Assembly (NCBI GenBank): GCA_937880925.1 | Contig: CALGGB010000136.1 | Coordinates: forward strand, 1-45,328 | Source of the DNA: an uncultured Rhodospirillaceae bacterium | GTDB taxonomy: Bacteria > Pseudomonadota > Alphaproteobacteria > SP197 | Reading direction: 5' to 3' | DNA length: 45,328 bases | Part shown: in pieces, positions 37,262 through 45,328 of the stretch | Layout: every line of letters starts with the position of its first letter | How positions within the stretch are numbered: position 1 is the stretch's first letter | The notes under the pieces: model-generated | Databases searched by the model: none | The model's input: only the letters and a program-made list of their open reading frames with translations | What the model was told of the DNA's origin: nothing | Position numbers and translations under genes: made by a program

Positions 37262-38185
37262 ATGCCGCTGACAGCCGAACAGGCCGCCGATATCGACGCC
37301 CAGCGCGCCCAGAGCGCGCCCACCAGGCGCGCCGTTTCGCCCGAGCTGGAAGAGATTCTCTACGAGGCCCTGCCCGTGCTCGACCACGGTTTCGTCCGGG
37401 TGGTCGACTACATGGGCAACGATGAGGCGATCGTGCAGTCGGCGCGGGTTTCCTATGGCCGCGGCACCAAGTCGGTGAGGAACGATGCCGGGCTGATCGG
37501 TTATCTGATGCGCCACCGCCACTCGACCCCCTTCGAGATGTGCGAGATCAAGTACCATGTGAAGCTGCCGGTGTTCGTGGCGCGCCAGTGGATCCGTCAC
37601 CGCACGGCCAACGTGAACGAGTATTCCGCGCGTTACTCCATCCTCGACCGGGAATTCTACATTCCCGCTCCCGCCCAGCTTGCCGCGCAGTCGACCGCCA
37701 ACCGCCAGGGTCGCGGTGACGTGCTGGAGGGCGAGGAAGCCGCATGGGTGCTCGATACCCTGCGGCGCGACGCCGAGACCGCCTACGACCACTATGAGAC
37801 TATGCTGAACGAGGGTGAGGGCGCCGATCCCGATCGCGCCGGTCTGGCGCGCGAACTCGCGCGCATGAACCTGCCGCTCAACATTTACACCCAGTGGTAC
37901 TGGAAGGTGGATCTCCACAACCTGTTCCACTTCCTCTCGCTGCGCGCCGATCCCCACGCCCAGTACGAGATCCGTGTCTATGCCGACGCCATGCTCGAAA
38001 CGGTGAAGCGCTGGGTGCCGCTGGCCTATGACGCCTTCATGGAAAACCGCATGGGTGGGGCCTCAATGACCGCCGGGCAGATCGCCGTGCTGCAACGCAT
38101 GCTGGCCGGCGAAGAAGTGACCAGGGAATCGAGCGGATTGTCCGCGCGGGTGTGGGACGAACTCCAGGCGGTAATACGGACGTGA
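37262..38185 (+). CDS. thyX: Flavin-dependent thymidylate synthase ThyX
   Basis: FAD-dependent enzyme of 307 aa making dTMP from dUMP with methylene-tetrahydrofolate and NADPH. The ThyX signature RHRX7S is present as [14 protein letters not shown] (residues 112-125). [30 protein letters not shown] lies just before it, and [41 protein letters not shown] near 213-253 supplies the conserved His/Arg dUMP contacts. No ThyA is visible in the window. ATG 37262 follows a weak AGCCACCGG stretch. The stop TGA overlaps the GTG start of the next gene (GTGA). Confidence 0.96.
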   Translation: MPLTAEQAADIDAQRAQSAPTRRAVSPELEEILYEALPVLDHGFVRVVDYMGNDEAIVQSARVSYGRGTKSVRNDAGLIGYLMRHRHSTPFEMCEIKYHVKLPVFVARQWIRHRTANVNEYSARYSILDREFYIPAPAQLAAQSTANRQGRGDVLEGEEAAWVLDTLRRDAETAYDHYETMLNEGEGADPDRAGLARELARMNLPLNIYTQWYWKVDLHNLFHFLSLRADPHAQYEIRVYADAMLETVKRWVPLAYDAFMENRMGGASMTAGQIAVLQRMLAGEEVTRESSGLSARVWDELQAVIRT

Positions 38186-39267
38186 GCGAACTCAAGCGTT
38201 ACGGCCACGAGAACCTTCGTGCCGCCATCGCCGCCGTCTTTCGCGCGGGCAAGGCCGACGACGCCACCGCCAGCGCCGTCGGCGACATGCTGGTCGAGGC
38301 CAATCTCTCGGGCCATGACAGCCACGGTATCCAGATGGTCAGCTACTACGTCGACTGCCTCAACAACGGCACGCTCGATCCCGCCGCCCGGGCTGAACTG
38401 GTGCTCGACGGTGGCGCCGTGCTCCGTTTCGACGGTCACATGGGTTTTGGCGCCGTGGTCGGCGCGGCGACCATGGCCGCGGGTATCGAACGGGCGAAGG
38501 CGCACGGGATTGCGCTGGTCGCCACGGCCAACAGCCATCACCTGGGACGGATCGGCCACTGGGCCGAGGCCTGTCTGCTCGAGGGCCTGGTCTCGCTGCA
38601 TTTCGTGAACGTCCACGGCCACCAGCCGCTGGTCGCCCCATGGGGCGGCATGCGCGCGCGCATGGGAACCAACCCGTTCTGCGCCGGGGTGCCCGCGACC
38701 GACCGCAACCCGCCCTTCATTCTGGATTTCGCGACCAGCAAGATCGCCTTCGGCAAGGTCCATGTCGCCAACGACAAGGGCGTTCCCCTACCGGCGGGCG
38801 CCATGATCGATACCGATGGGGTGCCCACACTGGAACCGGGGACCATGATTCCCGACGCCACCGGCGGGTCGCTCTTGACCATGGGCGAACACAAGGGTTT
38901 CGGCCTCTCCATCCTTTGCGAGCTGCTGGGCGGGGCGCTGACCGGCAGTGGCGCCAACCGGCCCGAGCGGATCACCCAGGAAACCACCACCAACGGCATG
39001 CTTTCGATCATTATCGATCCCGCGGCGCTGGGCGACCTCGCCGGCCTGCGCGAGGAGATCGATGCGCTCTACGGCTGGGTTGTCTCCGCGCCACCCGCGC
39101 CGGGGGAAGAGAGCGTCATCCTGGCCGGGGAGCCGGAGCGCCGCGCCCGCGCCGAGCGCCTTGAGCACGGCGTCCCTCTGGCGGACCAGGCATGGGCGAA
39201 CTTCATTGCCGCCGGCGGGCGCGTGGGTGTTGCCGCCGACACTCTGGAATCGCTCGCGCGTGCGTGA
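38182..39267 (+). CDS. Malate/L-lactate dehydrogenase family (Ldh_2) oxidoreductase
   Basis: NAD(P)-dependent 2-hydroxyacid dehydrogenase of 361 aa of the Ldh_2 group, which includes malate, L-lactate, ureidoglycolate and delta1-piperideine-2-carboxylate reductases. Seen motifs are [19 protein letters not shown] (about residues 36-54, catalytic His), [16 protein letters not shown] (about 114), [22 protein letters not shown] (about 153) and [17 protein letters not shown] (about 183), with [21 protein letters not shown] near 235. Substrate specificity is not evident. GTG 38182 overlaps the thyX stop, so the two are probably translated from one mRNA. Confidence 0.9.
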   Translation: MSELKRYGHENLRAAIAAVFRAGKADDATASAVGDMLVEANLSGHDSHGIQMVSYYVDCLNNGTLDPAARAELVLDGGAVLRFDGHMGFGAVVGAATMAAGIERAKAHGIALVATANSHHLGRIGHWAEACLLEGLVSLHFVNVHGHQPLVAPWGGMRARMGTNPFCAGVPATDRNPPFILDFATSKIAFGKVHVANDKGVPLPAGAMIDTDGVPTLEPGTMIPDATGGSLLTMGEHKGFGLSILCELLGGALTGSGANRPERITQETTTNGMLSIIIDPAALGDLAGLREEIDALYGWVVSAPPAPGEESVILAGEPERRARAERLEHGVPLADQAWANFIAAGGRVGVAADTLESLARA

Positions 39268-39354
39268 TCGCGATCACCCTTGCTCAAGCCGCCGTTGCCC
39301 GATTTTTCAAGCTGGGGAAGAATGGCGCCGGATCTTCGCTTGAGGGGAAGAGGG

Positions 39355-39753
39355 ATGAAGAAGTTCGTTGGCCTGTTGGCCCTGGCGACCGTCGTTTCGG
39401 CGTTTGCCTTCACGTCGCGTCCGGCATCGGCCGACTTTACCGTTTGCAGCCAGTACCGCGAGATCATCTATGTGGCCTATGGCTACTACGACGGCTCCGA
39501 CTATCTGTCGGAAGGCTGGTGGAGTGTCGATCCCGGCCAGTGCACGGTGGTCTATCAGGGGCCGCTGCCCCAGCGCTTCATGTATCTCTACGGCGAGAAT
39601 GATGACGCCTCGACGGTCTGGGTCGGCACCCAGCCCTTCTGCATAGAGCCCAACAACGGTTTCACGATCTACGGCAACTACGGTTGCAGCGTGAACTTCA
39701 TCGAGATCGACACCGGCAACACGTCGGACTGGACCCACACCCTGACTCCCTGA
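39355..39753 (+). CDS. Secreted DUF1036 protein
   Basis: Protein of 132 aa with a Sec signal peptide (MKKFVGLLALATVVSAFAFTSRPASA; cleavage near residue 26). The DUF1036 body reads VCSQYREIIYVAYGYYDGSDYLSEGWWSVDPGQCTVVYQG (about 30-69), aromatic-rich, with paired Cys (about residues 30 and 63; 90 and 101) that could form disulfides in the periplasm. Function is unknown in the family. ATG 39355 with GGGGAAGAGGG just upstream is chosen over an earlier in-frame start at 39280. Base composition is slightly less GC-rich than its neighbours. It converges on the flavoprotein gene. Confidence 0.85.
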   Translation: MKKFVGLLALATVVSAFAFTSRPASADFTVCSQYREIIYVAYGYYDGSDYLSEGWWSVDPGQCTVVYQGPLPQRFMYLYGENDDASTVWVGTQPFCIEPNNGFTIYGNYGCSVNFIEIDTGNTSDWTHTLTP

Positions 39754-39760
39754 CGGGGAT

Positions 39761-41788
39761 TCAGTTCAGGGTCCGGGCCAGGCGCAGGGCGTCAAGCACG
39801 GCATTGTGGATGTTGCGGCTGGCGACGGCGTCGCCGATGCGGTGCAGGGAAAATCCTTCGCCGGTGGGCTGTGCCTTGCAGGCGAGCAGGGCGTCGATGT
39901 CGGTAACACCGTCGTTGGACGAGGCCGGCGCCAGTTCGTGAAAGATCGCGTCGGCGGGCAGGGTGCCGTGTTCCACGACCACCTGTGCCGCCTTCCGGGT
40001 TTCCTCCTGGCCCGTCACCTCGTTGGCGAAGGTCGCGGCCAGCCGGTTGCCCTCGCGCGCGACACGTACCAGGCGCTGGTCGAAAGCCACGGGAAAGCCC
40101 AGTTCGTAGGCGCGTTTCTTCCAGATCACCCGCTCGGCATAGGTCATCTCGGCCGAGAGCTGGTCGTCGATGGTGGCAAAGGCCAGCGAACGACCGGCCG
40201 CCGCAATGGCCTCGGCCGCGGTGATGGCGCCATGGCGACCGCTGCCGTCCCAGACGATGACGTCCTCACCAGGGGGCACCGCCCCTGCGATGATGTCCCA
40301 GGCGCTGGTGACGTGTTCGGCGCCCTCGATCCAGTCGAGGTCCGGCACGCCCCCGGTGGCGACGATGACGTGGTCGGGTTCGAGGGCCATGACATCGCCG
40401 GTCTCGACAAAGCGGTTGAGATGGAGGGTCACGCCCAGGCGCTCCAGTTCCGCCACGCGCCAGTCGATCAGGCCCACGATGTCGCGTCGCCAACTTGCCC
40501 GCGCCGCCAGCAGCACCTGGCCGCCGGGCCGTTCGGCCGCCTCGAAGACCGTCACATCGTGGCCGCGCTCGGCTGCAACCCGCGCGGCCTCCAGCCCGGC
40601 GGGACCGGCGCCGATCACCACGACCTTGCGCGCGGGACCATCGGTGCGGGGGATGGCGTGGGGCAGGGTTGTTTCCCGTCCGGTGGAGGGATTGTGCACA
40701 CAGGAGGGGCGCGCGGTGCCCTGGCAATGGGTTGCGCCGACGCAGGGCCGAATCTGTTCTTCCTCGCCGCGCATCAGCTTGGCCACCAGATGGGGCTCGG
40801 TGATCTGGGCCCGGGTCATGGCGACCATGTCGAGCAGACCCTCACGGATGGCGTGGCGGGCTGTCGCCAGGTCGGCGATGCGCGCGGCATGGAAGACCGG
40901 GAGGCCGACCTCGCGCTTGAAGGCGCCGGCCTTGTCGAGCCATGGCCCCATGGGCGAGGCCATGCCCGGCATGTTGTCGACCGACAGCCCGATTGCCGTG
41001 TCCATGCGCCCGTAGATGGCGTTGAAGAAGTCGAGCAGGCCTTCGCGCTCGAAGATTGCGGCGATCGCGACGCAATCCTTGAAGGTGAGGCCGCCTTCCT
41101 GGCCTTCGTCCACCGGCAGGCGCATGCCGACCAGGAAGTTCTCGCCCACCCGCTTGCGGATTGCCTCATGCACCTCCAGGCCGAAGCGGACGCGGTTCTC
41201 CAGGCTGCCGCCATAGGCGTCGCTGCGCCGGTTCATGACGGGCGAGAAGAACTGGCCGATCAGGTGACCACCAGCCAGGGTCTCCAGACCGTCCAGCCCG
41301 CCTTCCTTGCAGCGTGCGGCGGCGTCGGCATAGGCCGCGACGACGCGGGCAATGTCGTGGCGGTCCATCTCCTTGGGAAAGCTGCGGTGCAGGGTCTCGC
41401 GAATCGGCGAGGGGCTGATCGTGGGCAGGTGATCGCCGATGGTGGCATCGCCGCGGCGCCCCAGATGGGTGATCTGCACCATCAGCGCCGCGCCCTGGCC
41501 GTGGACCCGACGCGCGAAGTTCTGGAAGTGCGGGATGATGGCGTCGGTGCCGACGTTGAGCTGGCGGAAGACGTTGGGCGAATCGGGCGCGATGTTGCTC
41601 GAGCCGCCGAACATGGTGAGCGCCAAGCCGCCCTTGGCCTTTTCCTCGTGATAGGCCTGATAGCGTTCCAGCGGCAGGCCGCCCTCCTCCAGACCGCAGG
41701 CATGGCTGGTGCTCATGATGCGGTTCTTCAGGGTCAGGTGGCCCAGGCGCAGGGGCTGGAGCAGGGGATCGGAGGAGGGGGCGGTCAT
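39761..41788 (-). CDS. OYE-type FMN/Fe-S/FAD oxidoreductase, N-methylproline (stachydrine) demethylase-like
   Basis: Multidomain flavoprotein of 675 aa. Residues about 1-360 form an old-yellow-enzyme TIM barrel (LGHLTLKNRIMSTSHACGLEEGGLP; AGGHLIGQFFSPVMNRRSDAYGGSLENRVRFGLE). An Fe-S binding stretch RPCVGATHCQGTARPSCVHNP (about 364-384) follows, then an FAD/NAD Rossmann part beginning KVVVIGAGPAGLEAARVAAERGHDVTVFEA (about 400). The CVGAxxC variant, rather than CIGCNxxC of trimethylamine dehydrogenase or 2,4-dienoyl-CoA reductase, recalls the StcD-type demethylases. N-demethylation of a betaine or methylated amino acid is therefore a reasonable guess. The frame opens 38 codons earlier within the repeat; ATG 41788 is preferred. 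Confidence 0.85.
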   Translation of the reverse strand: MTAPSSDPLLQPLRLGHLTLKNRIMSTSHACGLEEGGLPLERYQAYHEEKAKGGLALTMFGGSSNIAPDSPNVFRQLNVGTDAIIPHFQNFARRVHGQGAALMVQITHLGRRGDATIGDHLPTISPSPIRETLHRSFPKEMDRHDIARVVAAYADAAARCKEGGLDGLETLAGGHLIGQFFSPVMNRRSDAYGGSLENRVRFGLEVHEAIRKRVGENFLVGMRLPVDEGQEGGLTFKDCVAIAAIFEREGLLDFFNAIYGRMDTAIGLSVDNMPGMASPMGPWLDKAGAFKREVGLPVFHAARIADLATARHAIREGLLDMVAMTRAQITEPHLVAKLMRGEEEQIRPCVGATHCQGTARPSCVHNPSTGRETTLPHAIPRTDGPARKVVVIGAGPAGLEAARVAAERGHDVTVFEAAERPGGQVLLAARASWRRDIVGLIDWRVAELERLGVTLHLNRFVETGDVMALEPDHVIVATGGVPDLDWIEGAEHVTSAWDIIAGAVPPGEDVIVWDGSGRHGAITAAEAIAAAGRSLAFATIDDQLSAEMTYAERVIWKKRAYELGFPVAFDQRLVRVAREGNRLAATFANEVTGQEETRKAAQVVVEHGTLPADAIFHELAPASSNDGVTDIDALLACKAQPTGEGFSLHRIGDAVASRNIHNAVLDALRLARTLN

Positions 41789-41842
41789 GGTTTCTCGCTG
41801 GCGGCGGTTGTCGCGCACAGCGTGGAGATCAAACTCTCCGTT

Positions 41843-41998
41843 GTCATCCCGGACAAGCGTCGCAGGCGCGCCGATCCGGGACCCATGCCGGAGCATCTCC
41901 AAAAGGACGGGGTCTGTGACAAGCGTTCCGGCATGGGTCCCGGCTCTCCGCCCTTCGGGCGGAGCCTGCCCCGCACGCGATGCGGGGGCCGGGATGAC
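41843..41998. repeat. Complex palindromic repeat, copy 2
   Basis: The outer arms GTCATCCCGG (41843-41852) and CCGGGATGAC (41989-41998) are inverses. The right half (41924-41999) closely matches copy 1 at 17874-17948, including CGTTCCGGCATGGG, a CTCCGC...GCGGAG hairpin and GCCCCGCA/TGCGGGG. The left halves are more diverged. It lies between the flavoprotein gene (start side) and the 3' end of mrp and holds no credible gene. Confidence 0.85.
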
Positions 41999-42018
41999 GA
42001 CTATAAATTTGGGTGGAG

Positions 42019-43137
42019 TTACTCCACCACGAACTTCGGCGTGGCGCGCTTGGGCGCTGCGAGCTGGTCGAGGATGGCGCGGGCGATGTTGCGGTAGGAT
42101 TCGGCATGGGGTCCGTCGGGCTCGGAAGCCACGATAGGGTTGCCGCCGTCGCTGGTTTCGCGGATCGCGATGTCGAGCGGGATTTCGCCCAGGAACGGCA
42201 CGCCCAGCTTGTCGGCCTCCTGGCGCGCGCCGCCGTGGGCGAACACTTCCGTGCGGCCGCCGCAGTGCGGGCAGACGAAATAGCTCATGTTCTCGACGAT
42301 GCCGAAGATCGGCACATCGACCTTTTTGAACATGTTGAGGCCCTTGCGGGCATCGATCAGCGACAGGTCCTGGGGCGTGGAGACGATGACCGCGCCCGAC
42401 AGCGGCGTGCGCTGGGTCAGGGTGAGCTGGGCATCGCCCGTGCCCGGCGGCATGTCGACGATCATGACGTCGATCTCGCCCCAGGCGACCTGGCGCAGCA
42501 TCTGTTCCAGCGCGCTCTGGACCATCGGCCCGCGCCAGACCATGGGCTGGTCTTCCTCGATCAGCAGGCCGATCGACATCGCCTTGATGCCGAAGGCCTC
42601 CTTGGGCCAGAGCATCCTGCCGTCGGTTTCCGGCTTGCCCTTGAGCGCCAGCAGACGGGGTACGGAGGGGCCGTAGATGTCGGCATCGAGCAGGGCGACC
42701 TTCTGGCCCAGGCTGGAAAGCGCCAGCGCAATGTTGACCGCGGTGGTCGATTTGCCGACGCCGCCCTTGCCGGAGGCGACCGCCACGATGGCGGCGACCC
42801 CGGGAATCGGATCGGTGCCGGCGCGCTCACCGCCGCCGCCGCGCGGGGCAGGATGGGCGTGGCCGTGATCGTGGCCGCCGGCCTTGGGCGCGGGGGCCGA
42901 GCCAGCCGCATGATGGGCGGTCAGCACGGCAGTGACCGAAAGCACGCCGGGCAGCGCGGCCACGGCAGCTTCGGCGGCCTTGCGCACAGGCTCCATGGCC
43001 GCCCCCCGGTCGGGATCGACCTCCAGGGCAAAACCGACATTGCCGTCCTTGACCACCAGGCCCGAAACCATGTCGCTCTCGACGCCGGACACGCCTGCCA
43101 GGGCGGCGCGTACCTCGTCTTCAGTGACCCTTGCCAT
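42019..43137 (-). CDS. Mrp/ApbC-type Fe-S cluster carrier ATPase
   Basis: P-loop protein of 372 aa that in the family binds and transfers [4Fe-4S] clusters in the cytoplasm. An N-terminal MIP18/DUF59 domain (about 1-85) is followed by a His/Pro-rich linker. The deviant Walker A VASGKGGVGKSTTAVNIALAL (about 123-143), Switch I DADIYGPSVPRLL and VDMPPGTGDAQLTL come next, and the cluster-binding CxxC sits in YFVCPHCGGRTEVF (about 280). ATG 43137, preceded by AGGAG, is chosen over an upstream in-frame frame to 43236. It diverges from hflK across 158 nt. Confidence 0.94.
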   Translation of the reverse strand: MARVTEDEVRAALAGVSGVESDMVSGLVVKDGNVGFALEVDPDRGAAMEPVRKAAEAAVAALPGVLSVTAVLTAHHAAGSAPAPKAGGHDHGHAHPAPRGGGGERAGTDPIPGVAAIVAVASGKGGVGKSTTAVNIALALSSLGQKVALLDADIYGPSVPRLLALKGKPETDGRMLWPKEAFGIKAMSIGLLIEEDQPMVWRGPMVQSALEQMLRQVAWGEIDVMIVDMPPGTGDAQLTLTQRTPLSGAVIVSTPQDLSLIDARKGLNMFKKVDVPIFGIVENMSYFVCPHCGGRTEVFAHGGARQEADKLGVPFLGEIPLDIAIRETSDGGNPIVASEPDGPHAESYRNIARAILDQLAAPKRATPKFVVE

Positions 43138-43295
43138 GATGGAAACTCCTGGAATTCTTGGGAATACGGCCATCGGGCCGCGTTGCGGGTGCGTGCGCCA
43201 TGACATATAAGCCTTGATCTCGGCTCGGCAAGCCACACCTAAGCGGAACGAGACGTCGGGTGGCAGGCGTCGCGACCCATGGGAAAGCGAGTTTC

Positions 43296-44393
43296 ATGCC
43301 CTGGAACAACAATGACGGAGGCGGGGGCTGGCAAGGCCCCGGCAACAACAATGGCGGACCGTGGGGCCGTGGTCCCGGCGGCGGCTCCGGCGGTGGTGGT
43401 GGCGGTGGCCAGCCCCCCGATCTGGAAGCGCTGATCCGCCGTCTCCAGGAGCGTGGCCGTGGCATTGTGCCCGGCGGCTTCGGCAGCGGCCGTGTCATAG
43501 CGCTGATCGCCGTGGTGCTGATCGCGATCTGGTTTGGTTCGGGCTTCTATCAGGTGCAGTCCAACGAGCAGGGCGTGGAACTGGTCTTCGGCAAGTGGGT
43601 CGCCACCACCGAGGAAGGCCTCAACTACAACTGGCCCACCCCCATCGGCCAGGTGTTCACGCCCACGGTCGATCAGGTCGAGCAGTTCGAGGTCGGCGCT
43701 ACCGCCAGCCAGAGCCTGATGCTGACGGGTGATGAGAACATCATCGACGTTGAATTTGTCGTGAAGTGGCAGATCGCCGATGCCGGCATGTTCCTCTTCA
43801 ATGTGAAGGATCCCGAGGCGGTCACGTTGGCTGCCGCCGAAAGCGCGATGCGCCAGGTGATCGGCCGCACGGCATTGGCCACGGCGCTTGCCGAAGGGCG
43901 CAGCGAGGTCGAGCAGAGGACCCGCGGGCTCATGCAGCAGATGCTTGATGACTACGGCGCCGGTGTGCGCATCCGCGAAGTTCAGCTTCAGAACGTCGAT
44001 CCGCCCGCAGCGGTGATCGATGCCTTCCGCGACGTTCAGGCCGCACGCGCCGACCAGGAGCGCCTGGTCAACGAGGCACAGGCCTATCAGAACCAGATCG
44101 TTCCGGTTGCACGAGGCGATTCCCAGCGCCTGCTGCAGGAGGCCGAGGCCTACAAGGAGCAGGTGATCAACGATGCCGAGGGTGACGCCGCGCGCTTCCT
44201 GTCGGTTTACAACGAGTACATCCAGGCCAAGGACGTCACAGAGCGGCGCCTCTATCTGGAGACCATGGAAGAGGTCCTGAACGGCATGAACAAGATGATC
44301 ATCGACACCAACGTTGGTGGCGATGGCGGCATCGTGCCCTATCTGCCGCTGGATCAGTTACAGCGCGGCGGCAACATGGGGAGCGGCCAATGA
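43296..44393 (+). CDS. hflK: FtsH-protease modulator HflK
   Basis: SPFH/prohibitin-family protein of 365 aa. The first 45 residues are Gly/Asn-rich (MPWNNNDGGGGWQGPG...), typical of HflK. A membrane helix (about residues 70-88, VIALIAVVLIAIWFGSGFY) precedes the SPFH domain (SNEQGVELVFGKWVATTEEGLNYNWPTPIG) and a long coiled-coil (DVQAARADQERLVNEAQAYQNQIVPVARGD). HflK and HflC form a large membrane cage around FtsH. ATG 43296 (MPWNNND) is preferred to an earlier frame start at 43260. The stop overlaps hflC (ATGA). Confidence 0.95.
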   Translation: MPWNNNDGGGGWQGPGNNNGGPWGRGPGGGSGGGGGGGQPPDLEALIRRLQERGRGIVPGGFGSGRVIALIAVVLIAIWFGSGFYQVQSNEQGVELVFGKWVATTEEGLNYNWPTPIGQVFTPTVDQVEQFEVGATASQSLMLTGDENIIDVEFVVKWQIADAGMFLFNVKDPEAVTLAAAESAMRQVIGRTALATALAEGRSEVEQRTRGLMQQMLDDYGAGVRIREVQLQNVDPPAAVIDAFRDVQAARADQERLVNEAQAYQNQIVPVARGDSQRLLQEAEAYKEQVINDAEGDAARFLSVYNEYIQAKDVTERRLYLETMEEVLNGMNKMIIDTNVGGDGGIVPYLPLDQLQRGGNMGSGQ

Positions 44394-45325
44394 ACATTCG
44401 TCGCTTCATCATTCTTGTCCTCGTCGGCCTTGTCCTGATCGGCGCGGCGATGTCGATGTTCACCATCAACCAGCGCGAGCAGGGCCTCGTGCTCCAGTTC
44501 GGCGCCTACAAATACTCCGTCACCGAGCCGGGACTGCACTTCAAGTTCCCCTGGCGCAGCGTGGCGCTCTACGAGAAGCGCGTCATGCAGGTCGACGGCA
44601 GCCCGGAACAGGTGACGGCTTCTGACCAGAAGCGCCTGGTCGTGGATGCCTATGCGCTCTATCGCATCGTCGATCCTCTCGCCTTCCGCAATGCCGCGGG
44701 CACCGTGGCGCGCGCCGAAAGCCTGATCCAGGCGGCGCTGAACGCAAGCCTGCGTTCGGCGATCGGCCGGGTGCCCCTTGTCGATGTGGTCTCTGGCGAA
44801 CGCCAGGCGTTGATGGACCAGGTGCGTTCGGCCATGAACGGCGAGATCGTGCTGGAAGGCAGCGGTGGCGAAAACGAACAGTCCGTCGATGGCCTGGGCG
44901 TCGAAATCGTCGATGTGCGGATCAAGCGCACCGACCTGCCGACCGAGAACAGCGAGGCGATCTACAGCCGCATGCAGACCGAGCGTCAGCGTGAGGCCTC
45001 CGAGATCCGCGCCCAGGGTGAGGAGCAGTCGCTGCGCATCCGCGCCGAGGCAGACCGCACCCGTACGGTGCTCATCTCGCAGGCCCGCCGCCAGTCGGAA
45101 ATCCTGCGAGGCGAGGGCGATGCCGAGGTTGTGCGCATCTTCGCCGAATCCTTCGGCCGCGACATCGAGTTCTTCACGTTCTACCGCACCATGCAGGCCT
45201 ACCGGAACGCGCTCAACGGCGACGACACCACGATCGTGATGTCGCCCGACGGTGATTTCCTGCGCTATCTCAACTCCTTCCAGGGGCTGGGCACGGGCGA
45301 CGAGGCGTATCAGGCAGGGCAGTGA
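44390..45325 (+). CDS. hflC: FtsH-protease modulator HflC
   Basis: SPFH-family partner of HflK, 311 aa, complete just inside the window end. The N-terminal membrane helix (RRFIILVLVGLVLIGAAMSMFTI) is followed by NQREQGLVLQFGAYKYSVTEPGLHFKFPWRSV, the HflC opening. The central VVDAYALYRIVDPLAFRNA and the IVDVRIKRTDLPTENSEAIYSRMQTERQREASEIRAQGEEQ coiled-coil start come next. The C-terminal segment DIEFFTFYRTMQAYRNAL...DFLRYLNSF is also characteristic. Translation is coupled to hflK by the ATGA overlap. In many alphaproteobacteria a DegP-type protease gene follows, but that lies beyond the window. Confidence 0.95.
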   Translation: MNIRRFIILVLVGLVLIGAAMSMFTINQREQGLVLQFGAYKYSVTEPGLHFKFPWRSVALYEKRVMQVDGSPEQVTASDQKRLVVDAYALYRIVDPLAFRNAAGTVARAESLIQAALNASLRSAIGRVPLVDVVSGERQALMDQVRSAMNGEIVLEGSGGENEQSVDGLGVEIVDVRIKRTDLPTENSEAIYSRMQTERQREASEIRAQGEEQSLRIRAEADRTRTVLISQARRQSEILRGEGDAEVVRIFAESFGRDIEFFTFYRTMQAYRNALNGDDTTIVMSPDGDFLRYLNSFQGLGTGDEAYQAGQ

Positions 45326-45328
45326 ACC

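Noticed and set aside
39806-42097. Long plus-strand frame opposite the flavoprotein gene
   Set aside because: The minus-strand protein has clear TIM-barrel, Fe-S and FAD motifs. The plus frame also reads through the palindromic repeat and shows no recognisable domain.

Overview
The window is one gene-dense, high-GC chromosomal stretch of an alphaproteobacterium, most likely a Rhodospirillales-like lineage. The assignment rests on five things seen directly: the ftsW-murG-murC-murB-ddl-ftsQ-ftsA-ftsZ order with a long Ala/Pro-rich FtsZ linker; lpxC following ftsZ; an alpha-type SspB; a flavin-dependent thymidylate synthase (ThyX); and a circularly permuted two-piece tmRNA gene of the alphaproteobacterial kind. 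I see no rRNA or tRNA genes, no transposase, no phage genes and no CRISPR array. Nearly everything is core genome.

Layout. 1-119: Lys/Ala-rich C-terminal tail of an unidentified gene. 142-9499: cell-wall and division cluster, mostly joined by 1-13 nt overlaps, with a terminator-like hairpin just before ftsZ. 9500-16113: lpxC, a HAD hydrolase, bamD, recN and ligA, with palindromic, operator-like DNA upstream of lpxC. 16114-16315: an AT-rich element with 25-bp inverted ends between converging genes. 16316-20031 (minus): a DmpA/P1-type aminopeptidase, a small unknown protein and a long Xaa-Pro aminopeptidase, followed by two adjacent large hairpins (20060-20195). 20250-22070: a PhyH-type dioxygenase diverging from a CpdA-like phosphodiesterase. 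22097-27648 (minus): a P-loop protein, prmA, a UvrD/PcrA helicase and a ClC-family protein with CBS domains. 27734-31704: a small unknown ORF diverging from a 1228-aa AsmA-family protein. 31809-34547: an iron-type periplasmic binding protein and a converging two-domain permease, with no ATPase present. 34561-36861 (minus): fumC, a TfoX-like gene and sspB. About 36893-37154 (minus): ssrA. 37262-39753: thyX, an Ldh_2-type dehydrogenase and a secreted DUF1036 protein. 39761-41788 (minus): an old-yellow-enzyme/FAD demethylase-like protein. 42019-43137 (minus): Mrp/ApbC. 43296-45325: hflK-hflC.

How the genes work together. The first 9.5 kb makes lipid II and builds the division ring, and lpxC and bamD extend the envelope theme. 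The most notable local unit is ssrA-sspB: the tmRNA writes the tag ANDNEAYAVAA on stalled proteins, and the gene about 30 nt downstream encodes the adaptor that in related bacteria delivers tagged proteins to ClpXP. HflK/HflC at the right end modulate the FtsH protease, so protein quality control recurs.

The less ordinary content is mostly non-coding: the permuted ssrA, two copies of a ~157-bp palindromic repeat (17791-17947 and 41843-41998), the hairpin pair at 20060-20195, the 25-bp inverted-repeat element after ligA, and the palindromes around lpxC. I did not find a convincing new multi-gene system.
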